DNA of 64,000 bases. Origin: Cymbomonas tetramitiformis. Taxonomy: Eukaryota > Chlorophyta > Pyramimonadophyceae > Pyramimonadales > Pyramimonadaceae. Position numbers and translations under genes: made by a program. Shown piece by piece: positions 49,061 to 60,389 of the stretch (its first letter is position 1; every line of letters starts with the position of its first letter). The stretch spans positions 1 through 64,000 of the forward strand of contig LGRX02034540.1 in assembly GCA_001247695.2 (NCBI GenBank), in the 5' to 3' direction. Below the pieces are notes generated by a model that saw nothing but the letters and a program-made list of their open reading frames with translations, was not told the DNA's origin and did not search any database.

Positions 49061-49524
49061 AGAATTGCCGCTGAAGAAAAACTCCAAGGGCACCCTCGTG
49101 AACACGCGCTCGGTGTCCACCTCCTCGACGGTGTAGAGACCTGTCTCCGCATCTCTGCAACGCACCCTGCGCATAAAAACAAAGGCACATGAACAATGTG
49201 TATGCGCGGAAAAACTACACAGCGTTGAGATTGGACAGTCGCTTACCAGGCGAACGTGTTTACGGATCCCTTCTTAACCTTTCCGTACTCCACAAGGGAG
49301 CCAGGCGGGAAGACCACGTTGAACCAGTTGTCTTCAACCGGGTGTTTCTTCCTACAGCGTCCGATGTTGGACGCCCTGGGCTCCCCGCGCATGCCCCACT
49401 TGCACGCAAAGCACATGTCTGTTTGCGGCGAGCCATGCGCGTCCAGCCCTTGTTGGATACGGGTGGCTAGTTTGCGCTGGTACGCAGCGCTGAACTTATC
49501 AGGATCTACTGAGGCTCCTGTCAT
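49001..49524 (-). CDS. Apparently captured two-exon gene within the transposon
   Basis: Minus-strand exon 1 is 49524-49247 (MTGASVDPDKFSAAYQRKLA ... CFACKWGM ... NTFAW, phase-2 break). An intron of 80 bp follows with GTAAGC donor and gcgcag acceptor. Exon 2 is 49166-49001 (RCRDAETGLYTVEEVDTERV ... to TGA). The joined frame is 444 nt. Exon 1 has CX2C (CFAC) and a second Cys near RCRKK, which may bind metal. Family not recognised. It overlaps the 3' end of the plus-strand ORF in antisense. A spliced gene unrelated to transposition suggests host-gene capture (Pack-MULE style), which is inference. Confidence 0.55.
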
Positions 49525-49668
49525 TAGTAGACTAGAAGAAAAAAGAAAGGGAAGTCGCGAAAGAAGTCAGTAATGCACTGCTGGCGGCTTATTCAAGTGA
49601 AAGTCGGCATGCAACACTGCATGCAACCTGCAGAATGTACACACAATCTTCAAAATTCGGTGTACGAT

Positions 49669-49811
49669 GTAACAGTTTTCCCGCGAGCGACACACATGAC
49701 GAAACGTGAATGTGATTTCGCCGGAAATTTCCGGCGAAATGACGATGACATCCTGTCTGACCTCGCGATCGCGCGGAATGAGTTCCCACTTCGTGTCCAA
49801 TAACGTTTACC
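49669..49811 (-). repeat. Right terminal inverted repeat
   Basis: Inverted copy of 47798-47940, with a few differences (for example gtgtgtcg against gtgcgtcg). Confidence 0.9.
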
Positions 49812-50352
49812 CGCCTCACGCGCCGTTGCCGCCACCTGTTGGAAGATCTCGTGCTCCGAGGCGGGGAAGTCACCCGGACCCGGAGCACCACCACCAGCCG
49901 CAGGCACCAACTGCCCGGCCGGTTGCGATGTGGAATCCACCCCGTCTTGTACCGTCACCGCCGCCTGAGTGTGGGGCGGCGGCATCGTGACATGCGAGAA
50001 AGACACACCGGCCCGTAGCCCCACCTCGTGCACCTTGTCCGAGATGTCCTCGAGTTCCGATAGCACGTCGTCCTCGCCCAGGCCGTCACCGCAGTCGTCT
50101 TCGACGCTGAAGCCGTAGCTACGCCGAGATGTCCACGTCCTGAGGAACGCCGTCCGAAGCCATCACCGCCGGCGCATCACCGTACTCGCGCACGGCCGCC
50201 GCGAATGCCGACGCCCCGCTGTCCGAAGCCTGTTGGAAAACATGGCACACCGCCAATGTGCACGCGTCCTCCTCGCAGTCGCCCACCGGAATGCAGACAG
50301 CCGCCGCGGATCCCGCATGCTTTCGCTTGCCGCCGCAGCCTGGGCACTCCAT
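49812..50352 (-). pseudogene. 5' part of gene split by transposon insertion
   Basis: Starts MECPGCGGKRKHAGSAAA (50352), a CX2C motif, then Ala/Asp-rich sequence to VPQDVDISA. A one-base frameshift near 50115 leads into SYGFSVEDDCGDGLGEDD and LSELEDISDKVHEVGLRAG, ending at FQQVAATAREA where the transposon sits. The remainder is at 47664-47797. Not recognised; it could be a host gene or part of an older element. Confidence 0.45.
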
Positions 50353-51250
50353 TTAGTTGTAGTACTTTTGTTCCTTGCCCTGTCGTGCACACCTGTTGCA
50401 TAGTAGGGGCAAGGCCTTTTTGTTGTCCCTGTCAAATGCAACCAACGGGTCGGGACGAGAGCCCGCCCGAAATCCCGGGAGCCCCTGTGAGAGATCGTCG
50501 ATGCAGTCATCAGATGTTGGCGGTACGTCATCGAAGCTGCGCGAAAATCGCGATTAGTGTCACATCAGAGACTGTACGAGTATCCCTGAATGCCGATCAG
50601 AGTGCGCTTCGCTCCCGGTCGGACACCGAGTCGGTGATGCCTTGCAGGAACCCGTCGGCCACGGAGTCGGGCTTCACCATCGTAAGTGAGCGTGTCGTAC
50701 ACCACTAGAACAAGGTTTTCGCTTAAGTTTGCTTAACTTTTCTTAAGTTTTCTTATCTTTTCTTAAGTCCATGAAAATTATACCGCGTGTCATGTTTTAT
50801 ACAATTCGGTCATCAGCTGGCCTTCAGAATGCCCGTGGATGTATCAACGAGGACGCGAGCGTGTCACGCCAGAGCAAAAGATAAGAAAAGTTGAGTGCAA
50901 ACCGTGTTCTGGTGGGTGGCGGGGTACTCGAAATAATTATACACAATAAAGTTAAGCCAAACCCGTGTTCTGGTGACTGAAGAAATTATAATTTGGGTGG
51001 CGGGGGGCTCAAAGTAATTATACACAAGATATGATAGTCAGATAGATGTCATTCCCGACGACGAGAGCTCGCGCTCTAGGCAAGGAAGAGAAATTATATT
51101 CGAGGCGACATGGAGGGTGCGACGATGCGCCAATCAGAAACTGGGATCCATCCGTGAAGATTCAAAATTTCACTTCGGAGTTTTGGTTGAGCAGCACACG
51201 CGCCGCAAGTCAAAGTCAAGCTTCTCTTTACCATTAAAGTATTTTCTTTT
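50353..51250. other. No gene supported
   Basis: At 50715-50770 the word cttaagttt/cttaacttttctt recurs. At 50900-51030 the phrase ggtgggtggcgggg...ataattatacacaa is repeated about 90 bp apart. No domain is seen. Confidence 0.4.
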
Positions 51251-51269
51251 GTTGCACAGATCTTTCGCT

Positions 51270-52048
51270 GGCGCTAAAACGGGGTTTCCGACAACATATC
51301 CGACTTTCAGACGAGCTTGTTTTTCGCGGAAAATTACACCGAATTCGTTCATCATTTATCTTCTTTGGATAATTTCTCCGAAAACTGCGACTTTGCTTTT
51401 CAACCCTATGATTTGTCGATAGAATTTTGCAGCCGTAGCAGTTCTGGTGACACTAGCTGATTTAGAGCGCCAAACCTTGGTTTGGGGGTCTCGGTTAAAG
51501 TCCGAGGTGTCACATAATTGTGGTACGCTTCTCATTCACCTCTCGTTCACTCTCATTTCCACACTTTTCACTGACGGACAGACCTTTCGCTGGCGGCGAA
51601 ACGGCTTTCCGGACGACATTTTTGACCTGACAGGTGTTTTCCTCGCGGAAAACCGCCCTACTTTGATCATGTCTTGACCTGTTTGTGACATTTTCCCCGA
51701 AAGATGCAAAAATCCCTCATGACCCTAAGTTGTAGAGGACAAATTCTGCAGCCACGCCAGAATTGGTGACACTAGCTCAATTAGAGCGCCAAACCTTGGT
51801 TTGGAGGTCTCGGTTAAAGTCCGAGGTGTCACATAATTGTGGTACGCTTCTCATTCACCTCTCGTTCACTCTCATTTCCACACTTTTCACTGACGGACAG
51901 ACCTTTCGCTGGCGGCGAAACGGCTTTCCGGACGACCTTTTTGACCTGACAGGTGTTTTCCTCGCGGAAAACCACCCTATATTGTTCATGTCTTGACCTG
52001 TTTGTGACATTTTCCCCGAAAGATGCAAAAATCCCTCATGACCCTAAC
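51270..52048. repeat. 319-bp tandem repeat, two full copies and one diverged copy
   Basis: Copies start at 51446 and 51765 (ggtgacactagct) and run to ccctcatgaccctaa. A diverged partial copy lies at about 51270-51445. Translations containing RQTLVWRSRLKSEVSHNCG are open in both copies, but both stop at the same place and show no domain. A weakly related stretch occurs at 63100-63200. Confidence 0.85.
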
Positions 52049-52229
52049 ACTATGGGAAAAGTGGTAGTGAATCACTAGTCAAAGGAGGTGAAAACTGAAA
52101 TTATTGACTAACATTCACCGCATATTGACCCACTAAATAGTGAATAGCATGTGAATATTTGAAGTCAAAATACACTCAATATGTGAAGTGCGTTTTGACG
52201 GTGCATTCACTTCCCACCAACCGCGCACA

Positions 52230-53465
52230 CACACGCGCGCGCATAGGGCTCAAAGTGTGTGCTTGGGGCCACAATCGTGATTACTTATCCTGCCACAACA
52301 AAAAATATATCGTTGTGTTCGTCTATGAATGAACTATATGTATGCCAAGTTTCAGCCGGAAAGACCTCGTGATTCAAAAGTTATCCATGGTCAAGAAACC
52401 CTATTATTTACGGTTAGTGTATAGCCACAAGAAATGGGTATCAGATTTTGGGTTTTACTTATCCTATCACAACAAACAATATATCGTTGTGTTCGTCTAC
52501 GAAAGAACTATATGTATGCCAAGTTTCAGCCGAAAAGACCTCGTGATTCAAAAGTTATCCACGGTCAAGAAACCCTAAGTATTATTTACGGTTAGTATAT
52601 AGCCACAAGAAATGGGTATCAGATTTTGGGTTTTACTTATCCTATCACGACAAACAATATATCGTTGTGTTCGTCTATGAAAGAACTATATGTATGCCAA
52701 GTTTCAGCCGGAAAGACCTCGTGATTCAAAAGTTATCCACGTTCAAGAAAGCCTAAGTATTATTTACGGTTAGTATATAGCCACAAGAAATGGGTATCAG
52801 ATTTTGGGGTTTACTTATCCTATCACGACAAACAATATATCGTTGTGTTCGTCTATGAAAGAACTATATGTATGCCAAGTTTCAGCCGGAAAGACCTCGT
52901 GATTCAAAAGTTATCCACGGTCAAGAAAGCCTAAGTATTATTTACGGTTAGTATATAGCCACAAGAAATGGGTATCAGATTTTGGGGTTTACTTATCCTA
53001 TCACGACAAGCAATATATCGTTGTGTTCGTCTATGAAAGAACTATATGTATGCCAAGTTTCAGCCGGAAAGACCTCGTGATTCAAAAGTTATCCACGGTC
53101 AAGAAACCCTAAGTAATATTTACGGTTAGTATATAGCCACAAGAAATGGGTATCAGATTTTGGGGTTTACTTATCCTATCACGACAAACAATATATCGTT
53201 GTGTTCGTCTATGAAAGAACTATATGTATGCCAAGTTTCAGCCGGAAAGACCTCGTGATTCAAAAGTTATCCACGGTCAAGAAAGCCTAAGTAATATTTA
53301 CGGTTAGTATATAGCCACAAGAAATGGGTATCAGATTTTGGGGTTTACTTATCCTATCACGACAAACAATATATCGTTGTGTTCGTCTATGAAAGAACTA
53401 TATGTATGCCAAGTTTCAGCCGGAAAGACCTCGTGATTCAAAGATTATTCACGGTCAAGAAACAC
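52230..53465. repeat. 178-bp satellite array, about 6.7 units
   Basis: acttatcctatcac(g/a)acaa starts units at 52283 (short by 4), 52457, 52635, 52813, 52991, 53169 and 53347. Units are more than 95% alike by eye, except the first. The final unit ends at 53465 beside the transposase remnant. No coding function; the repeated short ORF (MPSFSRKDLVIQKLS) is a by-product. Confidence 0.95.
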
Positions 53466-53486
53466 GATGCATCGTTTCATGGGAAT

Positions 53487-54155
53487 TTACAATGAATACC
53501 AAGTCAATTTTGTGAATTCCGAGTGAACTTCATGTGAATAGAATGTGAAGGGGCAGTGATGCGCGAGCTCCCCTGAAGGATCGCCGTTCAGCTTCGCTCT
53601 AGCAATGGTCATCACGCTTTGTACGAAACTGCGAGTAGAGTCCATGCAGAGATATCGCTTGAGATCGCTTTTCAGGCCGGTGGCGTCGTACTTGGGGTTC
53701 TCCACAAGCTTCCTCGACGCGATGGGGGCGAGTTGCGCAGGTGTGTATGCGGTGCTGGCAGTGCGCGCCTTCACCTGATTGAGAGCGGTGCAGGTGTGCG
53801 CCTGGAAAGACACACAGCGCCAAGCGCCCTCGGAATCCTTCACCTGCGCAGGCCTCCACTCCAAACAGTGCTCGCATTCGGAGTCCACGCCACAGCCTGC
53901 GAGCAACTGGAGGTGACCTTTTCCACAGAACTTGACCAAGCCCTTGTGGAAACTCTTGGCATACGTGGCGAGCTTGCCATCGCGCTCTTCCACCTCAGCG
54001 GTCAGAAGAAGGGCGCTGTCGCGGCTGCCGCCAACAACGAGCCCCTCCTGGATCATCAGGTCACTGATAGAAACAGCTCGCAAGGAAACCAGTTCGCGTG
54101 GAGGTAGGACCTCCGCCCCTCCTTGTGCTAGTCGAGTGGAAGCCTCAACGTGCAT
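53487..54155 (-). CDS. MULE-like transposase fragment, N-terminal DNA-binding part
   Basis: 222 residues. Cys/His-rich region (FCGKGHLQLLAGC, CEHCLEW, CVSFQAHTC) followed by AYTPAQLAPIASRKLVENP and LKSDLKRYLC. The YTPxQLAP...NPxxxxxxLKxxLxxY pattern resembles the helical segment after the zinc-binding region in Mutator-like transposases. The DDE core is missing: the frame ends where the satellite array begins. A single-base frameshift near 54170 joins it to the upstream ORF at 54128-54988 (coding sequence AKRRRV reads across, a possible nuclear localisation signal). Confidence 0.5.
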   Translation of the reverse strand: MHVEASTRLAQGGAEVLPPRELVSLRAVSISDLMIQEGLVVGGSRDSALLLTAEVEERDGKLATYAKSFHKGLVKFCGKGHLQLLAGCGVDSECEHCLEWRPAQVKDSEGAWRCVSFQAHTCTALNQVKARTASTAYTPAQLAPIASRKLVENPKYDATGLKSDLKRYLCMDSTRSFVQSVMTIARAKLNGDPSGELAHHCPFTFYSHEVHSEFTKLTWYSL

Positions 54156-54988
54156 GACCCTGCGCCGCTTAGCAGACAGGCGCGCTTCTGCTCACGCCGC
54201 CGATTCTTGTATACTTCTGCTGGTTCTGCTGCCGCTCCTCCCTCCTGCACACCAGCCGCCTCGTCCTCCACACCCTCCTCCTCCTCCTCTTCGGGCATAT
54301 TCAGTAACGCCGCCTCTTCCTCGTCCCCCGCCTCTTCCTCGTCCTGGCTGGCAGACATGTTGTTGCGTTCAGCCTCAGCAGCTGCTGCAGCCTCTGCTAG
54401 CATTTCCTCCATGCCGTCTGGATACGCGGGAACAGTTTTCAAGCCGACAGTCAAATGCGAGACGCTGGATCGGCGGGAGCAAGAGAAGGTTGTGACGTTG
54501 AGGTTGGTGAACTGCAGGTCGCAGACGTTGTCAATATCATACACCGCAGGTGAAAGAAGCAAGGTTTCATATAGTGTTGCGACATCTTCACCAAGTTGGA
54601 AGCTCTGAATTGTGAGGGAGGGGCGAGTGCGACTGCCAGTGCGCCCAAAGATACCAAAGCCATGTTCTGGATGAAATAATATATCCCCAGGGATCAGGAA
54701 CGTCGCTGAATGCGCGGTTAAGAAGTCCATTTGCGCCAGCTGTAAAACGTTAGGCAGGCAACCCGCAAGCTTCAAAAGATTGTTGTCTAAATCTGGGTCT
54801 TCTAGGTCAGGTGTGCCAGCAGTGGCGACCGGCCGCACATCCTTTTCCACCTCGCGGGCAGCAGTGGATCTCGCAGCGCGTTTCGGCTGCTGTTTTGTTG
54901 GAAGTGGGTCTGGAGGTGGTCTTTTAGCATTGCTGCGTGTTTCCCGCATGTCATGCAAAAGAAATAATGCGGCTTCGTTGGCATTCAC
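54128..54988 (-). CDS. Acidic N-terminal part of the MULE-like protein
   Basis: 286 residues. Basic start, central region of regular composition (HSATFLIPGDILFHPEHGFG, DLQFTNLNVTTFSCSRR), then a Glu-rich tract (EEEAGDEEEAALLNMPEEE) and a basic KNRRREQKR. In another frame at 54984-54920 there is FFCMTCGKHAAMLKDHLQTH, a CX2C...HX3H finger-like motif, suggesting a second frameshift or an exon border near the start. It continues into the ORF at 53487-54155 after a frameshift. Confidence 0.45.
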   Translation of the reverse strand: MNANEAALFLLHDMRETRSNAKRPPPDPLPTKQQPKRAARSTAAREVEKDVRPVATAGTPDLEDPDLDNNLLKLAGCLPNVLQLAQMDFLTAHSATFLIPGDILFHPEHGFGIFGRTGSRTRPSLTIQSFQLGEDVATLYETLLLSPAVYDIDNVCDLQFTNLNVTTFSCSRRSSVSHLTVGLKTVPAYPDGMEEMLAEAAAAAEAERNNMSASQDEEEAGDEEEAALLNMPEEEEEEGVEDEAAGVQEGGAAAEPAEVYKNRRREQKRACLLSGAGSCTLRLPLD

Positions 54989-55022
54989 AAGTTAGGTTTC
55001 AGATGTAAGTGTGTCTACGCAT

Positions 55023-55292
55023 GCTATGAAATGTCAACCCCCGATGTGGATTAAAATGAGATGTCTACACCCGATGTGCAACGTTTAGGCATGTCTGCCC
55101 CCGATGTAGATTAAAATGACATGTCAGCCTCCGATGTGGTTTTAATATGAGATGTCTGTCCCCGATGTGGATTAAAATGAGATGTCTGCCCCCGATGTGG
55201 ATTGAAATGAAGTGTCTGCCCCGATGTAGATTAAAATGAGATGTCGGCCCCCGATGTGGATTTAAATCAAATGTCGGCCCCGGTGTAGACTT
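55023..55292. repeat. 31-bp minisatellite
   Basis: About nine units of a cccccgatgtggattaaaat type with point variants. Confidence 0.9.
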
Positions 55293-55295
55293 ATC

Positions 55296-55325
55296 CATAT
55301 ATATATATATATATATATATATATC
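55296..55325. repeat. AT microsatellite
   Basis: (at)13-14 run directly next to the minisatellite. Confidence 0.95.
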
Positions 55326-55432
55326 GGGCTCAAACAGTGATACAGAAACGCAGGGGCGGACGTTCACGGATACTAAGATGGAATAAAATACTTAGTTGAG
55401 TGTTTTATGGTGCACGGTGCTGGATTCGACAC

Positions 55433-55635
55433 TGTGACACCCGAAACTGTCGCATGTCACTTCCTATAGTAGATAGGCTGGGTGACCGTCACCAGTAGTA
55501 GTGAAACACCCGCCGTTAGGTATTTATGTATACCTCACTTTTATCAAACAAACTTTATCGTTCTGATTCCGTGACCCTCAACTCAGGGTTTATATCAACT
55601 AGCTAGATATATACATCAGACCTATATATCTAACA
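55433..55635 (+). repeat. Candidate LTR upstream of gag relic
   Basis: 203 bp with TGTGACACCC start and TAACA end, followed by ggtttggccccacc as possible primer binding site. No second copy is in the window, so this is inferred from the ends and from the gag relic 424 bp downstream. Confidence 0.4.
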
Positions 55636-56058
55636 GGTTTGGCCCCACCTACGCTTTATTTAGCCACTGCGACACTGCCAACATGATTGGCTAAACTCGA
55701 ACGCTTGGGATGGAGTGAGGCGCTCCGCGCGTGAGGGTACCGGCAGTCACGGGTATGGCCTAAGTTTGATGGGTTGATTTACGGCACGCCGGAGCGCTGT
55801 AGGGACAATTTTTCTTACGGAATTTAACGTTGGTACTGGTTTACGTTTTCTGGTTGGATCCCACACCGTTGCGTATTGGCCGCCTTCTCCACACGACCTT
55901 CCGGAATTATTTGATCTCTCACGGCTGCGCTGTATCGACGACCCGCACGTTTCTTGGCCGCTCGCGACTACCACATCTCTCACGCACGTTGCATTGCCTC
56001 ACTCCGCCCCTTCATTTCTTTTCATCATGGTTGCTTCCACTCGAGCCATTGCTAGCGC

Positions 56059-56478
56059 ATGGCGAATCGCCGACGTACATTGTCCACAATTTTCGATTCA
56101 GTAGCTGCGAGACACGCCAACACTCCAGCAACACCGCCGGCAGCACAGCCGGCCGCCAAATCGGCAGAAGCTACATTCCTGGCTTCAGTGCGTACCCTGC
56201 AGAGGGGGCACTTCGACATGAAGGTGTCCAAGTCCGTCCGTCAAAAGTTATTTGAGCACAGGAACATGAGGTTTTCCGGCACTGAGACTCACGCGTCAGC
56301 GCTATTCGCTAGGATGGTTTCTGCGCTGCAGACAGCTTTTGTGACCGAGGACATCGGGTTTGCACTCCTCTTCGTACTCGACAACGCAACCCTAGCCATC
56401 CGCGAGGAGGCCAACACCTTGTTGTACTCCACGCTCGAGCTGATGATTAGACGCGTCTTCGCTTCTAGCATGCAATGA
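56059..56478 (+). pseudogene. Gag N-terminal relic, same family as the nested element
   Basis: 139 residues homologous to the first 130 residues of the Gag at 11885-12976: RRRTLSTIFDSV against RVRRLETIFDDV, FSGTETHASALFARM against FAGTETDAVDIFSQL, REEANTLLYSTL against RHEANELLLSAL. It is truncated after 139 residues, with no CCHC region or second frame. The upstream 203-bp candidate LTR suggests a 3'-deleted member of the TR-GAG family, diverged well beyond the recent copy. Confidence 0.7.
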
Positions 56479-59314
56479 ACAGCATGCGAGTACCAAAGGC
56501 TATATCGACCAGCCGATGCGGGAAGTTCACCCAGTGCTCTCGGGTTCACAACTCGATGGTGGTAACGCATGAGATGCGTGAGGGCACTGGAAGTATATGA
56601 GGAGCATTGGGATCAAGCAAGCACTTCTGGTCACCAGACTGCTGCACTCATAACCCACCATAATATTACTTTTGGCTGTTACTTTTCAATAACAGCAGCG
56701 TCAACATAGCGTTCGCATAGCGAGCCCTGACATTGGTATCCTCCGCTCAGGCGAAGAACGAGAACTCAAGTGCAGCAGACTTGACACACATACGTATATT
56801 GATTTGTATACAGCGCGACTGAGTTCGCATACATACCGTCGAATATCTGCACATACACGACAGCTTTCGCTTCATACATCGTCAGCGATCAGCGGAGTTG
56901 TGCAATAAAATTATCGGCGCGACATAAATCGCATTCAGCATATACTGCGACGAGGTGTGCGCACGAGATATGTATGCCCTGTCAAAAATCGCAGGGTATG
57001 GTACGATGTGCGATGATTAAGTGCGCATATGAAAAATGAGCGTCGGCGCACATAATCTCATCAACTGCGACAGAGATGTACATAATCTCATCATCAGCGA
57101 CAGCGACATTCGCAATTGTACCGCGCGACCCGTACAGTATACATGAAGATGTGCGATGATCATATTTTGTACAGTGCGACGCATGCATCAGTATGCAGAT
57201 TGGCTGCGACATACACAATTCGTATCACGCGCATACATAGTGTGTAAAATCTCGATGTTCGTACAATATCGCACCAAGTGGGCGCATACAGCGACAGATC
57301 GACGCATGATAAAATGAGGCCCAACAATACACACACATGCTGCGCAGAGATAGTGTGTGCGACACCATCATCGGTATACACACACATGCTGCGCAAAGAT
57401 AGTGTGTGCGACACCATTATCGGTATACACACACACATGCTGTGCAAAGATAGAGCGTGCGATATCGTCATCGTCATACACACAAATGATGTGATTGTGA
57501 ATGAATGGTCATTGTTATCATACTTATCATTATTATTACAGATCACTATCACATGGCATACTGTGATTGTGTGCAAGAGATATACATCTGATCAAGCAAG
57601 AGATATACATATATAATCCAGTATACATACATATGCATAAATACTTTGCTACTACTGTGCTTGGTATACATACATCCATGCATTATTGCTTGACATGCAC
57701 GCATACAGCCTGATCACGATAGCGGCTGTGCATATTGTCATACATACTTATTTACTGTGACATATTGCTAGAACTTGCAAGTCCAGTGCTATATTGAAAA
57801 CCCAAGTAGTATAAGATGCCAGTCTTGATTGTTAAGACAGGAATTAGTACAGTTGTTCCATGACGGAGGATTTGGGATTGGACATCTGTTCTCCTGTTAA
57901 TCAAGTTGGATACTCATCGGAGCTACTTGTGAAAATTTATCATTTAAATCATCATTCATTATGATGATATGTACAGGGTTACAGCAGTATACTAATATAT
58001 ATTGATATACATCATACTGGTGATATGCTGCCCATTGGTATACATACAAACCTGTATGATTAACTTATATCAATTTACTTCAGTGTACTCAATCAGTAAG
58101 TACATATACAATATATAGTTACTGTGTATACCATCTGATGGGATCACATCAGAGTATACCATCACTATAAAACTATATGTAACAGTACTCACACTAATAT
58201 TTATGTTAATACATGTTGTAGATATACTGACATTACACTGAGTCAGTAAGTGTACATGATCAATGTATAATATCAATATCTCATGTATAATGCATAGATA
58301 CCATTCCACAAACACATGTGCGTGTGGAATGTCAGTGATGGCGATAGATATGGGAGCAGGATCAAACCACATGTTGTAGGGCTGGATGGAGAATATCTCC
58401 AGACCCGAAGGCAATATACAGTGCTAAAAAAACAGCTGGTCACCGTTGAGCACTGTCCATGCCCTTTCATATATCGCTGGAGCAACACCATCATCTACTA
58501 TCCATTTTGACAGTTGATTCAGAACCTGATCACCTCAATGCATATCTCAGTAAATCTCACAGATTCAGAACTCATCTTAACACTGATGTAGCTAATAGAG
58601 AATACTAAACAGACACTGCTCTGATTATTCAAGCATTGCTCTGATTTACTTAGTAACTGGAGGTATCATTTTGATAACCTTCCAGTGCACTACCATATGC
58701 CTAAGTAAATGATAAATTATCTGACATATCACTTAATTGACTGCAAGTAACTATTCTTTTGATAAATCTATATATATTAGGGTTTGGTCTATATATCATG
58801 GGGTTCAATCAGTAAAACCCCAAATAATGACCATGCACATATCTTCACAAAAACACCATGAAAAATATCAAATTCGATTTCATGTGTGCAAGTGAGATAT
58901 ATTCCAGAGTTGTGGAAGGTGTATACATCACAGTATAAACTGGGACTTATATATATATAAGCCAGAAATGGCAAAAATGGGTAAAAATGCTGTGCTAAAG
59001 ATTTCAAAAATAAAATTTGAGTCCAATTTTTTCGCGGAAATCCATTTTATACCTATCAAGGTACCCAGGAAAAATAATGCCACACTCCACATCTCGTGTA
59101 ACACCCTAAAAATCTTGTGTGTAACACCTAGGGGTGTTACATACACCTCGGAGTTCACATAATAAACAGTGACATATTGAGTGCAGTTTTGCTTCTTTCC
59201 TTCAAAGAAAAATGCATACTACTCAATTTTGATATATATAAGTGTTACTGATACCTTGTAACACCCTAAAGTCACTGCAGGCGATTAGGGTCACAGTAAC
59301 CCACACAGCCTGCA
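56479..59314. other. AT-rich intergenic sequence with small repeats
   Basis: No gene. At 57325-57480 a unit of about 50 bp (cacacatgctg(c/t)gca(a/g)agatag) occurs three times. From 57600 to 58700 atacata and related words are frequent. At 59108-59150 a palindrome around cacctaggggtg lies next to gtgtaacacc words, a possible LTR edge of the downstream element. Confidence 0.5.
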
Positions 59315-59671
59315 ATGCCACAAAATATTAGTGAAACACACTGTATTTGGCATTGTAGTCATGCTGAAATCAGCACAATCATGACTAATAATTCGGGCTA
59401 CAACCCAAGAACTGTAGGGCAACATCCCAAGAACTGTATAGCTGCTTCCTATAAGATTAGCATGCTACTTGATGAGGTATTTAGGCACTTGACAACTGCC
59501 TATGATTATCACACTTCCTTGAGGGGGGAAGAAGGTGGAATCATGTATACATACTTCACCTCATTATATAAATGTACAAACATGATGCATGTACAAATAT
59601 ATATATATATATATATCACACACACACATCCAATTTTGAAGGTTTTTGTTGGTGTGGTGTTTGTTTTATAG

Positions 59672-60331
59672 ATGGCTGTTCCAGCAATAGATGCAGATCC
59701 AGCCAATTGGTTCTTTGACATCATGGGTTCATATGATGCTTGCAGCAGATTTAAAGTACCAAAATGGTTGACTAGGTATGCTGATACACAGACCCGATAT
59801 GATAATATAGGGTACTTTGATGCCATCAGTAGAATGAAACCAGATATGAGCCGATATAGGGATCCAGAAACAGAGCCTGAGGAGCCAGAAGAGGAGTACA
59901 CAGAAGATCATGCACCGCCTATCTTCACATACCCAGATGATGGTCAGGTACACTCAGCACCAGTTCCAGCAGCACCCATACCTAAGGTGAAAATGAATCC
60001 ACCAAAGGAATACAGGGTCGGACAGGATGCAGAGGTATGGATGGAGACAGTGGATAGATATTTCCAGTTCACCTATCCAGGAGCAGAAGACACGGATCTC
60101 ATCACAGTTTTTCTTACCTTCCTCCAGAATAACGACAGACATTTCTTTCATGTCGTGGCAAAAACACCTAATGCCACGTATGAAGAAATCAGGACCACAT
60201 TCCTCAGGCAGTTCGGAAACCCCCATAAGCAGTCAGTTGCCAAAAAACATTTGATGGCACTGCAGCAGGGTTACCATTATTTTGAACATTCTCGGATTAC
60301 CTACGTACATTTACATCACTGGCTTCGTTAG
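59672..60331 (+). CDS. Ty3/gypsy Gag, N-terminal part
   Basis: 219 residues. The capsid-type region (residues 105-200: VKMNPPKEYRVGQDAEVWME, TFLRQFGNP, AKKHLMALQQG) matches the retrotransposon Gag fold class. The start ATG follows a T-rich leader. Near 60290-60310 a frameshift diverts the frame, since the alternative frame continues with SLASVDLEDVLIKDR. Confidence 0.75.
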   Translation: MAVPAIDADPANWFFDIMGSYDACSRFKVPKWLTRYADTQTRYDNIGYFDAISRMKPDMSRYRDPETEPEEPEEEYTEDHAPPIFTYPDDGQVHSAPVPAAPIPKVKMNPPKEYRVGQDAEVWMETVDRYFQFTYPGAEDTDLITVFLTFLQNNDRHFFHVVAKTPNATYEEIRTTFLRQFGNPHKQSVAKKHLMALQQGYHYFEHSRITYVHLHHWLR

Positions 60332-60389
60332 CATCAGTTGATTTAGAGGATGTCCTGATTAAGGATCGGTACATCGTTTTGTCAGCAAT

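Larger units (their letters stand above)
47798..49811 (+). mobile_element. 2014-bp DNA transposon with 143-bp inverted repeats (MULE-like)
   Basis: Left repeat 47798-47940 and right repeat 49669-49811 are inverted copies with only a few mismatches, starting GGTAAACGTTATTGG. Both ends are flanked by CGCCTCAC (47790-47797 and 49812-49819), an 8-bp target duplication. Long inverted repeats plus an 8-9-bp duplication fit Mutator-like elements. Inside are a plus-strand zinc-binding ORF and a minus-strand two-exon gene. No DDE catalytic core is visible, so it is probably non-autonomous. Confidence 0.85.

Noticed and set aside
54950..54984. C2H2 zinc finger as a separate gene
   Set aside because: A single finger-like motif with a short loop in a frame that soon loses coding character. 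Mentioned only as a possible frameshifted start of the MULE-like protein.
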